Part shown: piece by piece, positions 42,601 through 50,699 of the stretch
Position numbering within the stretch: position 1 is the first letter of the stretch
Layout of the letters: the number at the start of each line of letters is the position of its first letter
DNA from: Aminipila sp047974845
GTDB taxonomy: Bacteria; Bacillota; Clostridia; Peptostreptococcales; Anaerovoracaceae
DNA length: 64,000 nucleotides
Direction of reading: 5' to 3'
Assembly: GCA_047974845.1 (NCBI GenBank)
Contig: JBKECQ010000008.1
Location: 33,615 to 97,614 of the forward strand
Made by a program: the position numbers and the translations under genes
Notes under the pieces: generated by a model
What the model was told of the DNA's origin: nothing
What the model saw: only the letters and a program-made list of their open reading frames with translations
The model's database searches: none

Positions 42601-43430
42601 GGCACCAACAGGACGATTATAGGTTCTTGTCTACGGCAATTTACGCTAAAGCTGCAAAGGTAGTAGAGCAGGGTGACTTCTCTAACTCTTCATCCGGAGG
42701 CGGCAAAAAGCATAGCTCAAGTACCAGCACAGGTGCAAGTATCAGTTTACCAAAGGGAGCTGTTGCAAATGTAGGTAATTCAAATGGTACTGTAAGCTTT
42801 AACACAAGCAGTGCTAAACAAGGTGAAAAGGTTACCGTTACAATTAAGTGCAACCCTAGCTATGAAGTTAGCAAGGTTACTGTAAAAGACTCACAGGGCA
42901 AAAAAATAAATTGCAGTGTGAATGATGACGGAACCTATAGCTTTGTAATGCCGGCAAGTAAAATAACCGTTGATGTGGAATTTGCCGCTAGCTTCTCAAA
43001 CAAAAAGGAGACTCCTTCCTTTAATAAGACCGTATTGAGCAAGCAAAATGTAACCTTGAACGGAAAAGAAATCAACATGGATGCTTATAATGTAGATGGA
43101 TATAACTACATGAAACTTAGAGACATAGCATTTTTGATGAAGGATACTAAAGCTAAATTTGAGGTTAAGGCAGGGGGCAATTACATTATTGAAGCACATC
43201 CGGGAAAAAGCTACACTCAAATTGGAGGGGAACTTGTCGGAGGAACTGACAACTCAAACAGCTGTGTTGTAAGTAAATGGATTATTTCCATAGACGGAAT
43301 ACAAAGACATTTATATGTTTACAACATAGGTGGTAACAACTACTTTAAACTCAGGGATTTAGGAGAACTTTTTGAATTTGATGTTCAATATGATAGTTCT
43401 ACAAATACCGCAAAACTAATGACAAATTAG
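39648..43430 (+). CDS. Secreted M14 carboxypeptidase-like protein with stalk-type C-terminal domains
   Basis: 1260 aa. Signal peptide to about residue 34. The M14 zinc peptidase region holds NNTHADENPG (H-x-x-E ligands, about residue 265), LNPDGRKSNNRQN, FLDLHGFVREF (third ligand) and GYTIECPEL with the catalytic Glu. Residues about 1040-1120 form a bacterial repeat/InlB-B-like fold (KQGEKVTVTIKC, YSFVMPASKITVDV) after a Ser-rich linker. The last 130 residues resemble the copper-amine-oxidase N-terminal-like stalk domain (YNYMKLRDIAFLM, NYFKLRDLGELF). No LPxTG or S-layer repeat is seen. Probably an exported wall-associated peptidase. AAAGGAG lies 11 nt before ATG 39648; ATG 39651 and 39654 are alternatives. 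Confidence 0.85.
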   Translation: MMMRKQKNIAFVLAITLVISLWIPINGIEDAYAESKDKISLEAIETNSGNNTNGQLWSMTTQKDIRVTITFDEPVQDTAKLEWYFGKQGENLKQLDQWKTYKKEVPLFEFIDEPLIDKENQCKVTATIRTGLYFDDVDGTETRSNRGVFPELIGDYTFKVINSDNEESAEKAVVWNIYDEYVMFDDMEGTVNQIIEKAISNGLYATREQVGFSTLGEPIYCVIVSDEQNSVESYLQLVEESKINPQGIADRINDSTLTNYRVPILINNTHADENPGLDAQVEFLKKLAEAGAGGTISYSTIENIKAGNEESEKIVQEIESKFAKEVKSIVKPEGSYQFEVNPAAPNYGVDYKKQNFTNIYNVKVEEFKVDEILDDVIFICNLTLNPDGRKSNNRQNTYGFDPNRDNMFQTQQEAKNMSKLTAKWQPISFLDLHGFVREFLIEPCTPPHEPNLEYDLMQPFFIEGGQAYGNAALATSDKYTSYLMPIRDWFDGTKWFEPWDDMATNYTPSYAMFHGCLAGYTIECPELNSDSVKLFESGFYGVSKYISENKKQMYLNQLEYFNRGVNNSESVETEKWFVDQENNVVSDFRNKVNGKFYPEYWVIPSGVEAQRDIASVEDIKEFFDLNDIKYKQLTQDVTVDNNSFKAGDVVVDMHQSKRSLANVVLYNGKDISDWSGLYSESVVAFPELRGFNAYPIYEKDAFSGKLGEVTESLTTVIKGSNTANNIVIDNNGVEAVKAVNTLLGTGKSVSLITEGVHKGDFLVSKADFDTVKESFVLEAYSYDIAPTSSVISKPKIYIVGERETAWLNASNEKNSHDNFAIKNQMGFDITKNIDEATIIVGSSSVASDLQRTIVENKIKAGTPYIAMGALPLKYVKSNILTSGFNYNTDSSSYESLFKVKYGDSIITKNYIEDKDERIYSKSGSYITEVPKGAIVLVSAVDSDDFHISGCYTNVRELLKGKTEAISYNDGKLDVTIFANSITNKGHQQDDYRFLSTAIYAKAAKVVEQGDFSNSSSGGGKKHSSSTSTGASISLPKGAVANVGNSNGTVSFNTSSAKQGEKVTVTIKCNPSYEVSKVTVKDSQGKKINCSVNDDGTYSFVMPASKITVDVEFAASFSNKKETPSFNKTVLSKQNVTLNGKEINMDAYNVDGYNYMKLRDIAFLMKDTKAKFEVKAGGNYIIEAHPGKSYTQIGGELVGGTDNSNSCVVSKWIISIDGIQRHLYVYNIGGNNYFKLRDLGELFEFDVQYDSSTNTAKLMTN

Positions 43431-43449
43431 AATAATAATATCTTAGTGA

Positions 43450-43499
43450 AAAACTAGCGAGACAAAATTAAAGTTTTGCTAGTTTTTTTATATAAATTA
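43450..43499 (+). terminator. Terminator after the M14-like gene
   Basis: AAAACTAGC (43450-43458) / GCTAGTTTT (43488-43496), followed by TTT. Confidence 0.75.
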
Positions 43500-43532
43500 A
43501 TTAAGTAGCAAAAAAACAATTAAGTCAAAAAC

Positions 43533-43586
43533 AATTAAGTGTCAAATCAATCAATTGAGTGTCAAATCAATCAATTGAGTGTCAAA
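43533..43586 (+). repeat. 20-bp tandem repeat, about 2.7 copies
   Basis: Units AATTAAGTGTCAAATCAATC (43533-43552), AATTGAGTGTCAAATCAATC (43553-43572) and a partial third (43573-43586). A degenerate AATTAAGTCAAA lies just upstream. The array ends 20 bp before the -35 of the next gene. Confidence 0.9.
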
Positions 43587-43605
43587 AAAAATAAGTGTTT
43601 TATAC

Positions 43606-43634
43606 TTGAAAAATTTTATAATATATTATAAAAT
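43606..43634 (+). promoter_or_regulatory. Promoter of the FUSC-like gene
   Basis: TTGAAA (43606-43611), 17-nt spacer, TAAAAT (43629-43634). Confidence 0.6.
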
Positions 43635-43709
43635 ACCCCTTACGACATTTTTTAAATAAAGAATTGCAGATAAAATTTATTCTTAAAACTAAAAAAGGTG
43701 GGGGGAAAT

Positions 43710-44672
43710 ATGGATTTAAAAAATATATCTAAAAAAACAATACAATTTATACTTATTGTAATAACTGTAAGTTTTTTGAGTTCTATTTTTGGAAGTGCAA
43801 ACAATCTGGCAGGGGTATCAATTATAACTGCTTTTTTAATTTTTAAAGAGTTAGGCATAGGGCTTAACAGAAGAACTGCCAGCGTAATTATTTTACTGGC
43901 GTTTCCTTTTATAGGAATTATTACACATTTTATGCAATCCTTGATGTGGCTTGGTTTCATTGCAAATATTATTACCATGATAATAATATTGGTTTTTTCG
44001 GGGCCAAGCTATCACAACAAAGGCTATATTCCTTTTGTATTAACTTTTATTTTTCTTCAGGGTAATCCGGTACAAGGTGCAGATTGGTACCTTAGAATTA
44101 CGGAATTGTCTTTGGGAGGATTACTGCTATCCACAGTATATTTTTTAAAGCATAAGAATGATGAAGAACAAATGACATTAAAAGAGCACATTAATACATT
44201 GAAAATAAATCCCCAGATAATGGGGTTTATTATGAGAATGTCTATAGGCATTCCCTTTGCCATACTAATGGGCATAGCTTTAAATACGCCAAAGGTTATG
44301 TGGATAAGCATAGTAATTATGTCACTTACCCAAATAACAAAAGAAAGTATGCATAATAGGATAAAAAACAGAGTTTTGGCAAGTTTTATAGGTGTTATAT
44401 TATTTGTTTGTGTTATTGAAATGTTTATTCCAACAAAATTATATAGCATAACCCTTTTGATTCTTGGGTTTATATATTCCTTCTTTGATGAATACAAATA
44501 TCAACAGATTATTACAACTATGAGTGTTCTAACAGTTTCCGTGGCTGTTTTAGGCAGTGAAACTACAATTTTAGCAAGGCTGTCCATGCTGGGGTTTGGA
44601 ATTATAATAGTTACGATGCTACATGAAATCCAAATTATATGGCAAAATAGTAAAAATTCATTTGTTGCATAA
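43710..44672 (+). CDS. FUSC/aromatic-acid-exporter-like membrane protein
   Basis: 320 aa from ATG 43710 behind AAGGTGGGGGG; an in-frame GTG at 43698 is the ribosome site itself. Two blocks of hydrophobic helices are separated by a charged segment (about residues 150-175), the FUSC-type repeat arrangement, and the second block has IPFAILMGIALNTPKVMWIS. FUSC-family proteins export small organic molecules, but the substrate is unknown and the assignment is by architecture. Confidence 0.68.
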   Translation: MDLKNISKKTIQFILIVITVSFLSSIFGSANNLAGVSIITAFLIFKELGIGLNRRTASVIILLAFPFIGIITHFMQSLMWLGFIANIITMIIILVFSGPSYHNKGYIPFVLTFIFLQGNPVQGADWYLRITELSLGGLLLSTVYFLKHKNDEEQMTLKEHINTLKINPQIMGFIMRMSIGIPFAILMGIALNTPKVMWISIVIMSLTQITKESMHNRIKNRVLASFIGVILFVCVIEMFIPTKLYSITLLILGFIYSFFDEYKYQQIITTMSVLTVSVAVLGSETTILARLSMLGFGIIIVTMLHEIQIIWQNSKNSFVA

Positions 44673-44735
44673 CATGATTTTTTAGATGATAATACAAATA
44701 GTCTTAAAATTTCTTTTAACTCTACGGAGCGTTTA

Positions 44736-44764
44736 TTGAAAAAAGTAAGCTTTATTATTACAAT
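44736..44764 (+). promoter_or_regulatory. Promoter of the XRE-regulator gene
   Basis: TTGAAA (44736-44741), 17-nt spacer, TACAAT (44759-44764). The expected transcript start is only a few nt before GGAGGTGA, giving a very short leader. Confidence 0.65.
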
Positions 44765-44785
44765 GGTCAAGTGGAGGTGATATTG

Positions 44786-45370
44786 ATGGAGCAAACAAAA
44801 ATTGGGAATATTATACGTTACCTTAGGCAGGAAAAGGGAATGACGCAAAAACAGGTTGCCGATAGGATGAACATTAGTGATAAGACTATTTCAAAATGGG
44901 AACGAGGGTTAGGTTGCCCGGATATTTCCTTGCTTGCAGAACTTTGTGACCTTCTGGATGTTAATATGCAAAAGATGCTTAATGGCGATTTAGAGCAAAA
45001 TGAGATTGTAGGAGGTAATATGAAAAAATCTAAATACTTTATTTGTCCTATTTGTAATAATATCTCTATCTGTACCGGTAATGCTGAAATTTCTTGCTGT
45101 GGTAGGAAATTAGATGAACAAATACCTAAAAAAGCAGATGAACAACAAAAAATGATAATAGAACAAGTTGAAAATGATTGGTACATTACAAGTAACCACG
45201 AAATGAGCAAGAAATGCTATATTTCATTTGTTGCATTTGCCACCGGAGATAGGATTCAAGTGATAAAGCAATATCCTGAATGGGATTTGCAGATAAGAAT
45301 CCCAAATAGAGGGCATGGTATGCTGATTTGGCATAGCACAAAAAGCGGGCTGTTATACCAGCTGGTTTAA
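44786..45370 (+). CDS. XRE-family regulator with Cys-rich C-terminal domain
   Basis: 194 aa from ATG 44786, 5 nt after GGAGGTGA. The N-terminal XRE helix-turn-helix (MTQKQVADRMNISDKTISKW, residues about 20-39) is followed by CPICNNISICTG and ISCCGRKLDE, a zinc- or iron-type Cys cluster, then a beta-rich C-terminus reminiscent of desulfoferrodoxin folds (HEMSKKCYISFVAF). The combination is widespread in clostridia but of unknown signal; redox or metal sensing is plausible. No target operator was identified. Confidence 0.82.
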   Translation: MEQTKIGNIIRYLRQEKGMTQKQVADRMNISDKTISKWERGLGCPDISLLAELCDLLDVNMQKMLNGDLEQNEIVGGNMKKSKYFICPICNNISICTGNAEISCCGRKLDEQIPKKADEQQKMIIEQVENDWYITSNHEMSKKCYISFVAFATGDRIQVIKQYPEWDLQIRIPNRGHGMLIWHSTKSGLLYQLV

Positions 45371-45390
45371 TGAAAAATAAACTTATAAAG

Positions 45391-45443
45391 AATAGATGTT
45401 TTTACAATTGCAATGGTTTGCGGTGTAGGAACATCTATTTTTA
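45391..45443 (+). terminator. Terminator after the XRE gene
   Basis: AATAGATGTT (45391-45400) / AACATCTATT (45430-45439), then TTTAG, with a long loop. Confidence 0.65.
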
Positions 45444-45452
45444 GTTAAGATA

Positions 45453-45481
45453 TTACAATTTGTATTTTATTATGCTACAAT
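45453..45481 (+). promoter_or_regulatory. Promoter of the IclR gene
   Basis: TTACAA (45453-45458), 17-nt spacer, extended -10 TGCTACAAT (45473-45481). Confidence 0.55.
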
Positions 45482-45519
45482 TAATATAACTTGGTTAGGC
45501 GTGTATAGGGGAGGGAAAA

Positions 45520-46284
45520 ATGGAAAAAGAAAAAGATGAAAAAAAGATTGGAGCAATAGAAAAGACGTTAATGATACTAAATTCATTTACAGAAAAGCCC
45601 CATATTTACTCGGCAAAAGCTCTAAGTGAAAAGCTGGGTTTTAGCAAACCCACAGTACATAGAATACTAAACACTTTAGAAGCAGAAAAATATATTAGAA
45701 GAGTATCTGAAACGAAATACACTATTGGATATAAGGCATATCAAATGGGAATGATATATGCCAATAACACAGATATTTATCTGGAAATAAGAAAAGTAAT
45801 CGATCATATGGCAAAGGTTACAGGGGAACAAATTGGCTATGCGGTGCTTGAAGGAACAGATGTAGTAAGTGTATATGAATCGCAGATGCAGGATTCCAGA
45901 ATCAGATATATAGCGGGGGCTATATACCCTATAAACAGTGGATGCTATGGGAAGGTTTTAATGGCATTTTCTCATACAGAAAGTGAGCTTTGTAGATTAG
46001 TTCCTAACCTTGAGCTTAAACAAGTATCCCCGGGGGCTATTATGGACCATAAGAAACTGTTAGAAGAGTATATAACTATCAGAAGAAATGGTTATGGTGA
46101 AAGCTCTGACGAATATCTTGACGGAACGTTGGGCTTGGGAGTCCCTGTGTTTAAAAGAGACGGTGAGCTGGCTGGGTGCATAGCGCTTGGAGCAATAAAA
46201 TCTCCTAGATTCGATGAACAGAAGAAGTTTTATTTAGAACATCTCTTAAAGGGTGCAAGTGAACTTAAAAGCATTTTTTTATGA
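45520..46284 (+). CDS. IclR-family transcriptional regulator
   Basis: 254 aa. The N-terminal winged helix (SAKALSEKLGFSKPTVHRIL, residues about 28-47) and the C-terminal GAF-like effector domain (GCYGKVLMAF, GYGESSDEYLDGTLGLGVPV) are both complete. Placed directly before an N-acyl-amino-acid utilisation set, whose promoter carries a palindrome just downstream, so local regulation is likely. GAGGGAAAA precedes the start. Confidence 0.92.
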   Translation: MEKEKDEKKIGAIEKTLMILNSFTEKPHIYSAKALSEKLGFSKPTVHRILNTLEAEKYIRRVSETKYTIGYKAYQMGMIYANNTDIYLEIRKVIDHMAKVTGEQIGYAVLEGTDVVSVYESQMQDSRIRYIAGAIYPINSGCYGKVLMAFSHTESELCRLVPNLELKQVSPGAIMDHKKLLEEYITIRRNGYGESSDEYLDGTLGLGVPVFKRDGELAGCIALGAIKSPRFDEQKKFYLEHLLKGASELKSIFL

Positions 46285-46311
46285 ATAATATTAATAATTT
46301 TTTATAAATAT

Positions 46312-46356
46312 AAAAAACTGTAGCTTGGTTTAAAAACTTATCTACAGTTTTTTTGT
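46312..46356 (+). terminator. Terminator after the IclR gene
   Basis: AAACTGTAG (46315-46323) / CTACAGTTT (46342-46350), followed by TTTTG. Confidence 0.85.
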
Positions 46357-46391
46357 GTTATTTTGCCATTTCAAAATTTTCAAAAAATTAG

Positions 46392-46420
46392 TTGACCTTA
46401 TATATAGGTAATGTTATACT
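46392..46420 (+). promoter_or_regulatory. Promoter of the N-acyl-amino-acid operon
   Basis: TTGACC (46392-46397), 17-nt spacer, TATACT (46415-46420). Confidence 0.7.
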
Positions 46421-46429
46421 AAGAAAAAA

Positions 46430-46465
46430 AGTCCATAATATAAAATATAGTCCACAATATGGACT
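46430..46465 (+). promoter_or_regulatory. Putative IclR operator
   Basis: AGTCCA-CAATA-TGGACT (46449-46465) is a perfect 6-bp dyad. A further half site AGTCCATAATAT (46430-46441) precedes it. Both lie just downstream of the -10, where a bound repressor would block the transcript start. Confidence 0.6.
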
Positions 46466-46521
46466 AAAAATAATCGGATTTTGTCGAATCATGAGTAATA
46501 AACACTAAAAAAGAAAGAGAG

Positions 46522-47883
46522 ATGGCTATGCTAGATATACTTATTAAAGACGGAAAATATCCTGATTTTGAAAATGGAAATTTTGTTAAAGGTGATATTG
46601 CTATAAAAGATGGTAAAATTGTAAAAATTGGACGCATTTCAGAAGAAGCAAATTTGGAAATTTATGCAGATGGGAAAATTGTGTCCCCCGGTTTTATAGA
46701 TATACATATGCACGAAGAAAACTTTGTTAATGAAGGTGAAAAGTATGTAATAGCAAATATGATGCTACACATGGGGGTAACTACTTGCTTGGGTGGCAAC
46801 TGTGGAGTTCAATATCAAGACTTAAAAACCTTTAAACATTACATAGATAAACTGGGTGGCTCACCGGTAAATTATTTAATGCTTGCCGGATACAATTCCT
46901 TTAGAAAGAAAATAGGCGTAAATATATATTCAAAAGCCACAACAGAGCAGAAGCAGGAGCTTCTTAAAATTATGATAGAAGAAATTAATGAAGGAGCCTA
47001 TGGCTTTTCATTTGGTATTGAGTATGACCCCGGCATAGATATTGAAGAAATAATGAATATTTTGGGTAACTTTGAAGATAAAAACCTTTTTGTCTCTGCA
47101 CATTATAGGGCTGATTCTACAAAGTCACTTGAGGCAATCAATGAGATGATAGAAGTAGCTGAACTATCAAAGATGAAGTTTCAAATATCACATTTAAGCA
47201 GTTGTTCTGCTATGGGGCAGATGAAAGAATCATTGCAAATTATAAATAACGCAATAAAGAATAATCCTAAGATAAATTATGATACATATCCATACAATGC
47301 CTTTTCAACAGAAATAGGGTCGGCAGTATTTGATGAAGGTTGTTTTGAAACTTGGAATAAGTCATATGACAGCATACTTATAACCGACGGAGAATATAAA
47401 AACCAATTCTGTACTAAAGAATTATTTGAAAAAATCAGGAGGGAATCCCCTGAAATGCTTGTGGTAGCTTTTGTAATGAATGAAGATGAAATAGCACAGG
47501 CAATTGAAAACGAATACGGAATGATTGCAAGTGATGGAATAATAAACAACGGTAATGGACATCCGAGAGCTGCGGGAACATTCCCTAGGGTACTTGGTAA
47601 GTATGTAAGGGAAGAAAAAGTAATCAGCTTGGAAGAAGCACTTAGAAAAATGACCTTAGAACCGGCAAAGAGATTAAATTTACACAAAAAGGGCAATATT
47701 AAAGAGGGATATGATGCTGATATTACAATATTTGATCCCAATACTATTGCCGATGGAGCAACTTTTGAGGAGCTGAACATCTTACCAAAAGGAATTGATT
47801 ACGTAATTGTAAATGGTAAGGTTGCAGTTAAAGGCAATGCTATTATAGATAATCGAGCAGGAAAGTTTATATCTTACAAATAA
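46522..47883 (+). CDS. N-acyl-D-amino-acid deacylase family amidohydrolase
   Basis: 453 aa (451 if ATG 46528 is used; the ribosome site AAGAAAGAGAG is weak for either). Metal motif FIDIHMHEENF (HxH), CLGGNCGVQ, GFSFGIEYDPG, and the C-terminal MIASDGIINN...HPRAAGTFPRVLG typical of D-aminoacylases. The enzyme hydrolyses N-acyl groups from D-amino acids or related dipeptide substrates. It leads an operon with a YfcC transporter and an M20 amidohydrolase, so it probably processes imported acylated amino acids. Confidence 0.88.
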   Translation: MAMLDILIKDGKYPDFENGNFVKGDIAIKDGKIVKIGRISEEANLEIYADGKIVSPGFIDIHMHEENFVNEGEKYVIANMMLHMGVTTCLGGNCGVQYQDLKTFKHYIDKLGGSPVNYLMLAGYNSFRKKIGVNIYSKATTEQKQELLKIMIEEINEGAYGFSFGIEYDPGIDIEEIMNILGNFEDKNLFVSAHYRADSTKSLEAINEMIEVAELSKMKFQISHLSSCSAMGQMKESLQIINNAIKNNPKINYDTYPYNAFSTEIGSAVFDEGCFETWNKSYDSILITDGEYKNQFCTKELFEKIRRESPEMLVVAFVMNEDEIAQAIENEYGMIASDGIINNGNGHPRAAGTFPRVLGKYVREEKVISLEEALRKMTLEPAKRLNLHKKGNIKEGYDADITIFDPNTIADGATFEELNILPKGIDYVIVNGKVAVKGNAIIDNRAGKFISYK

Positions 47884-47963
47884 TTACTGCTAGTTATAAA
47901 GTTACTGCTTTTTTATGAAATTATTTACCTACTAATTTTTATTTATTTGAGGAGGAAATTGAA

Positions 47964-49370
47964 ATGGAAGAAAAGAAAAAGCTAAAAGTGCCTCATGTGT
48001 ATGTATTGTTAATTGCAATTATTTTAGTTTGTTCCGCTTTGACGTATGTCATTCCTGCGGGTAATTATGAAATGATGACGATTGAAATGGAAGACGGCAG
48101 TACAAGAGATGTAGTAGATCCGTCTACATATCACACCACAGAGAGTACTCCGGTAAATCTTATGGGCTTTTTATCCTCTATTCCAAGGGGTATGAATGAA
48201 GCGGCTGGAATTATATTCTTTATATTTATTGTTGGTGGTAGTTTTGGAGTGTTGCAAGATACAGGAGCCATTGAGGCAGGTCTGGGAAGACTGACAAAGA
48301 GATTTGCAGGAAAAGAAACACTTCTGATACCGGTAATAATGATAGCGTTTTCTCTTGGAGGAGCAGTTATTGGTATGGCGGAAGAAACCTTGCCATTTAT
48401 ACCTATTATGGTTAGCCTCTGTATTGCTCTGGGCTTTGACTCCATGACAGGTACTGCCATTGTTTTGATGGGTGCAGGTGCAGGCTTTGCCGGTGCATTC
48501 ATGAATCCGTTTACAGTAGGTGTAGCTCAGGGTATCGCAGAACTTCCAATGTTTTCAGGCTTAGGGTTCAGACTTTGTGTATATGTTGTAATGCTTTTAA
48601 TCGCAATAGCTTTTGTTATGAGATACGCAAGCAAAATTAAGAAAAATCCTGAATTAAGCCCTATGTATGAGATTGACAGAAAAAGAGATGATAATCTTGA
48701 CTTAGATAACCTTCATGAATTTGGAGGCAGAGAAAAGCTAATACTTTTAGTATTTGTGGCTTCAATAGGAATACTGATTTATGGTGTTGTACAATATGGT
48801 TGGTATTTTGATGAAATTTCAGCATTGTTCTTAGGTATGGCAATAGTTGTATCACTAATAGGAAGAATGGGATTAAATGGATTTGCAGAATCACTTGGAA
48901 AAGGTATGGCGGCAGTTGCTGCGGGAGCGCTGATTGTTGGTTTTGCAAGAGGTATCTTAGTAGTATTGACAGACGGAAATATTATTCACACAATCTTAAG
49001 TTCAGCGGCAGGACTTCTTTCAACTTTACCGGCTTCAATTACTGCGGTAGGTATGTATATATTCCAGTGTTTGCTAAACTTTATCATTCCTTCAGGAAGT
49101 GGTCAGGCTGCGGTATCAATTCCAATTCTTGCACCTCTTGCAGATATGGTAGACGTAACGAGACAAACAGCAGTATTGGCATTCCAGTTAGGTGATGGTA
49201 TTTCCAATATATTCACGCCGACCTCAGGGTATTTTATGGCAGGTCTTGCACTTGCAAAAATTCCTTGGACTAAGTGGGCAAAATGGATATTGCCGGCAAT
49301 TTTAATTTGGTATTTGGTAGGTGGAATCTTTGTTGTAATTGCACAGTCAATTCAATTTGGTCCATTCTAA
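47964..49370 (+). CDS. YfcC-family carboxylate/amino-acid-type transporter
   Basis: 468 aa with about 12 membrane segments. VPHVYVLLIAIILVCSALTY followed by VIPAGNYE opens the protein, and the C-terminal FIIPSGSGQAAVSIPILAPL is the family signature (YfcC/AitC-like, related to the AbgT-type IT superfamily). Likely imports acylated amino acids, peptides or carboxylates for the two neighbouring hydrolases. AGGAGG precedes the ATG. Confidence 0.88.
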   Translation: MEEKKKLKVPHVYVLLIAIILVCSALTYVIPAGNYEMMTIEMEDGSTRDVVDPSTYHTTESTPVNLMGFLSSIPRGMNEAAGIIFFIFIVGGSFGVLQDTGAIEAGLGRLTKRFAGKETLLIPVIMIAFSLGGAVIGMAEETLPFIPIMVSLCIALGFDSMTGTAIVLMGAGAGFAGAFMNPFTVGVAQGIAELPMFSGLGFRLCVYVVMLLIAIAFVMRYASKIKKNPELSPMYEIDRKRDDNLDLDNLHEFGGREKLILLVFVASIGILIYGVVQYGWYFDEISALFLGMAIVVSLIGRMGLNGFAESLGKGMAAVAAGALIVGFARGILVVLTDGNIIHTILSSAAGLLSTLPASITAVGMYIFQCLLNFIIPSGSGQAAVSIPILAPLADMVDVTRQTAVLAFQLGDGISNIFTPTSGYFMAGLALAKIPWTKWAKWILPAILIWYLVGGIFVVIAQSIQFGPF

Positions 49371-49388
49371 AAAATAAAGGAAGATAAA

Positions 49389-50558
49389 ATGGAGAAATAC
49401 GAACTATTAAAAAAGCAAGCCTTTGAAAACATAGAACAGTATAGAGAGACTTGTAACAAAATAAATGATTATTTAGCGGATAATCCCGAAATATCAGGAG
49501 AAGAATATAAGGCCTCCAAAATGATTGTTGAGACATTAAAAAATAATGGTTATGAGGTTGAATTCCCTTTTGCAGGGTTTGAAACAGCTTTTAAGGCTAT
49601 ATATGGAAAAAATAATCATGCAAGAAAAATTGCTATACTAACAGAATATGATGCTTTGCCGGGAATTGGTCATGCTTGTGGGCACTGTACAAGTGCGGCA
49701 ATAAGTGTGCTGGCAGGACTATCTTTAAAGGAGATGCAAGAAGAACTGGACGCAGATATTCACATCATTGGCACTCCAATTGAAGAAACCGATGGAGCAA
49801 AATGTACTATGGTGAAAAACGGTATATTTGACAATTATGATATGGCATTAATGGTTCACTTATTTGGTGAAAATCTACTGGCTCCAAAACTACAGGCATT
49901 AGACTCTTACTTATTTGAGTTTAAAGGAAAATCGGCTCACGGTGCGGCGGCACCTTGGGAGGGCAGAAATGCTTTGAACGGTGTCCAGCTTATGTTTCAT
50001 GCATTAGATATGCTAAGGCAACATGTGAAACCCGATGTAAGGATACACGGCATTATTAAAGATGGTGGCTTTGCGGCAAATATAGTTCCGGAATCGGCTT
50101 CAGCAGAAATTTATTTTAGATCAATGAGCAGAGACTATTTAGATGAGATAATGGCTAAAGTAGAGGATTGTGCAAAAGGTGCGGCTATTGCTACTCAAAC
50201 CACCTTTGAAAAACACCCTACAGCGCAGTCATATGATAACCTAAAAAATAATGCTACCGGACTTTCGGCATTGGAAGAAATTTACAATGAATTGGAGCTG
50301 GAGCTGGGGGATTCAGAAAGAGTATTTGGCTCTTCCGACGCAGGAAATGTAAGCATGGTATGTCCTACGTTTCACCCGATTTTACAAATTACTGACTCAT
50401 CTATTGCTATACACACTAGAGAGTTTGCAGATGCAGTTAAGTCACCTAGGGCGTATGAGGCCATAGTTACAGGCAGTAAAATCTTAACACTTCAGATATT
50501 AAAAATCTTTACAAATAAAGAAAAATTTAATGCTATGAAGCGTGACTTCGAAAATTAG
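49389..50558 (+). CDS. M20 family amidohydrolase
   Basis: 389 aa. LTEYDALPGIGHACGHC (residues about 82-98) and GTPIEETDGAKCTMV hold the metal-binding Asp, His and Glu. The middle domain with SAHGAAAPWEGRNA is the M20 dimerisation region. The usual HACGHN/D is HACGHC here. Related to AbgB/aminobenzoyl-glutamate hydrolase-type enzymes. Last gene of the IclR-controlled set; a long terminator follows. Confidence 0.9.
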   Translation: MEKYELLKKQAFENIEQYRETCNKINDYLADNPEISGEEYKASKMIVETLKNNGYEVEFPFAGFETAFKAIYGKNNHARKIAILTEYDALPGIGHACGHCTSAAISVLAGLSLKEMQEELDADIHIIGTPIEETDGAKCTMVKNGIFDNYDMALMVHLFGENLLAPKLQALDSYLFEFKGKSAHGAAAPWEGRNALNGVQLMFHALDMLRQHVKPDVRIHGIIKDGGFAANIVPESASAEIYFRSMSRDYLDEIMAKVEDCAKGAAIATQTTFEKHPTAQSYDNLKNNATGLSALEEIYNELELELGDSERVFGSSDAGNVSMVCPTFHPILQITDSSIAIHTREFADAVKSPRAYEAIVTGSKILTLQILKIFTNKEKFNAMKRDFEN

Positions 50559-50563
50559 ACAAT

Positions 50564-50656
50564 AAAAAAAAAGAACCAAATTTAAGATAATTCTTGTATA
50601 TTACTGAAAAGTTGTTATCATGAGAATTGATTAAATATATTGGTTCTTTTTTTTTG
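50564..50656 (+). terminator. Long-stem terminator after the M20 gene
   Basis: AAAAAAAAGAACCAA (about 50565-50579) pairs with TTGGTTCTTTTTTTTT (50640-50655) over a 60-nt loop that holds AATTCTT / AGAATT. Confidence 0.75.
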
Positions 50657-50699
50657 CCAATTTGTTTTTAGTATATAATGTAGTTATGAGGGAGTAAAA

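Noticed and set aside
43533..43586. Possible CRISPR array
   Set aside because: The 20-bp units are directly adjacent without spacers and no cas gene is near.
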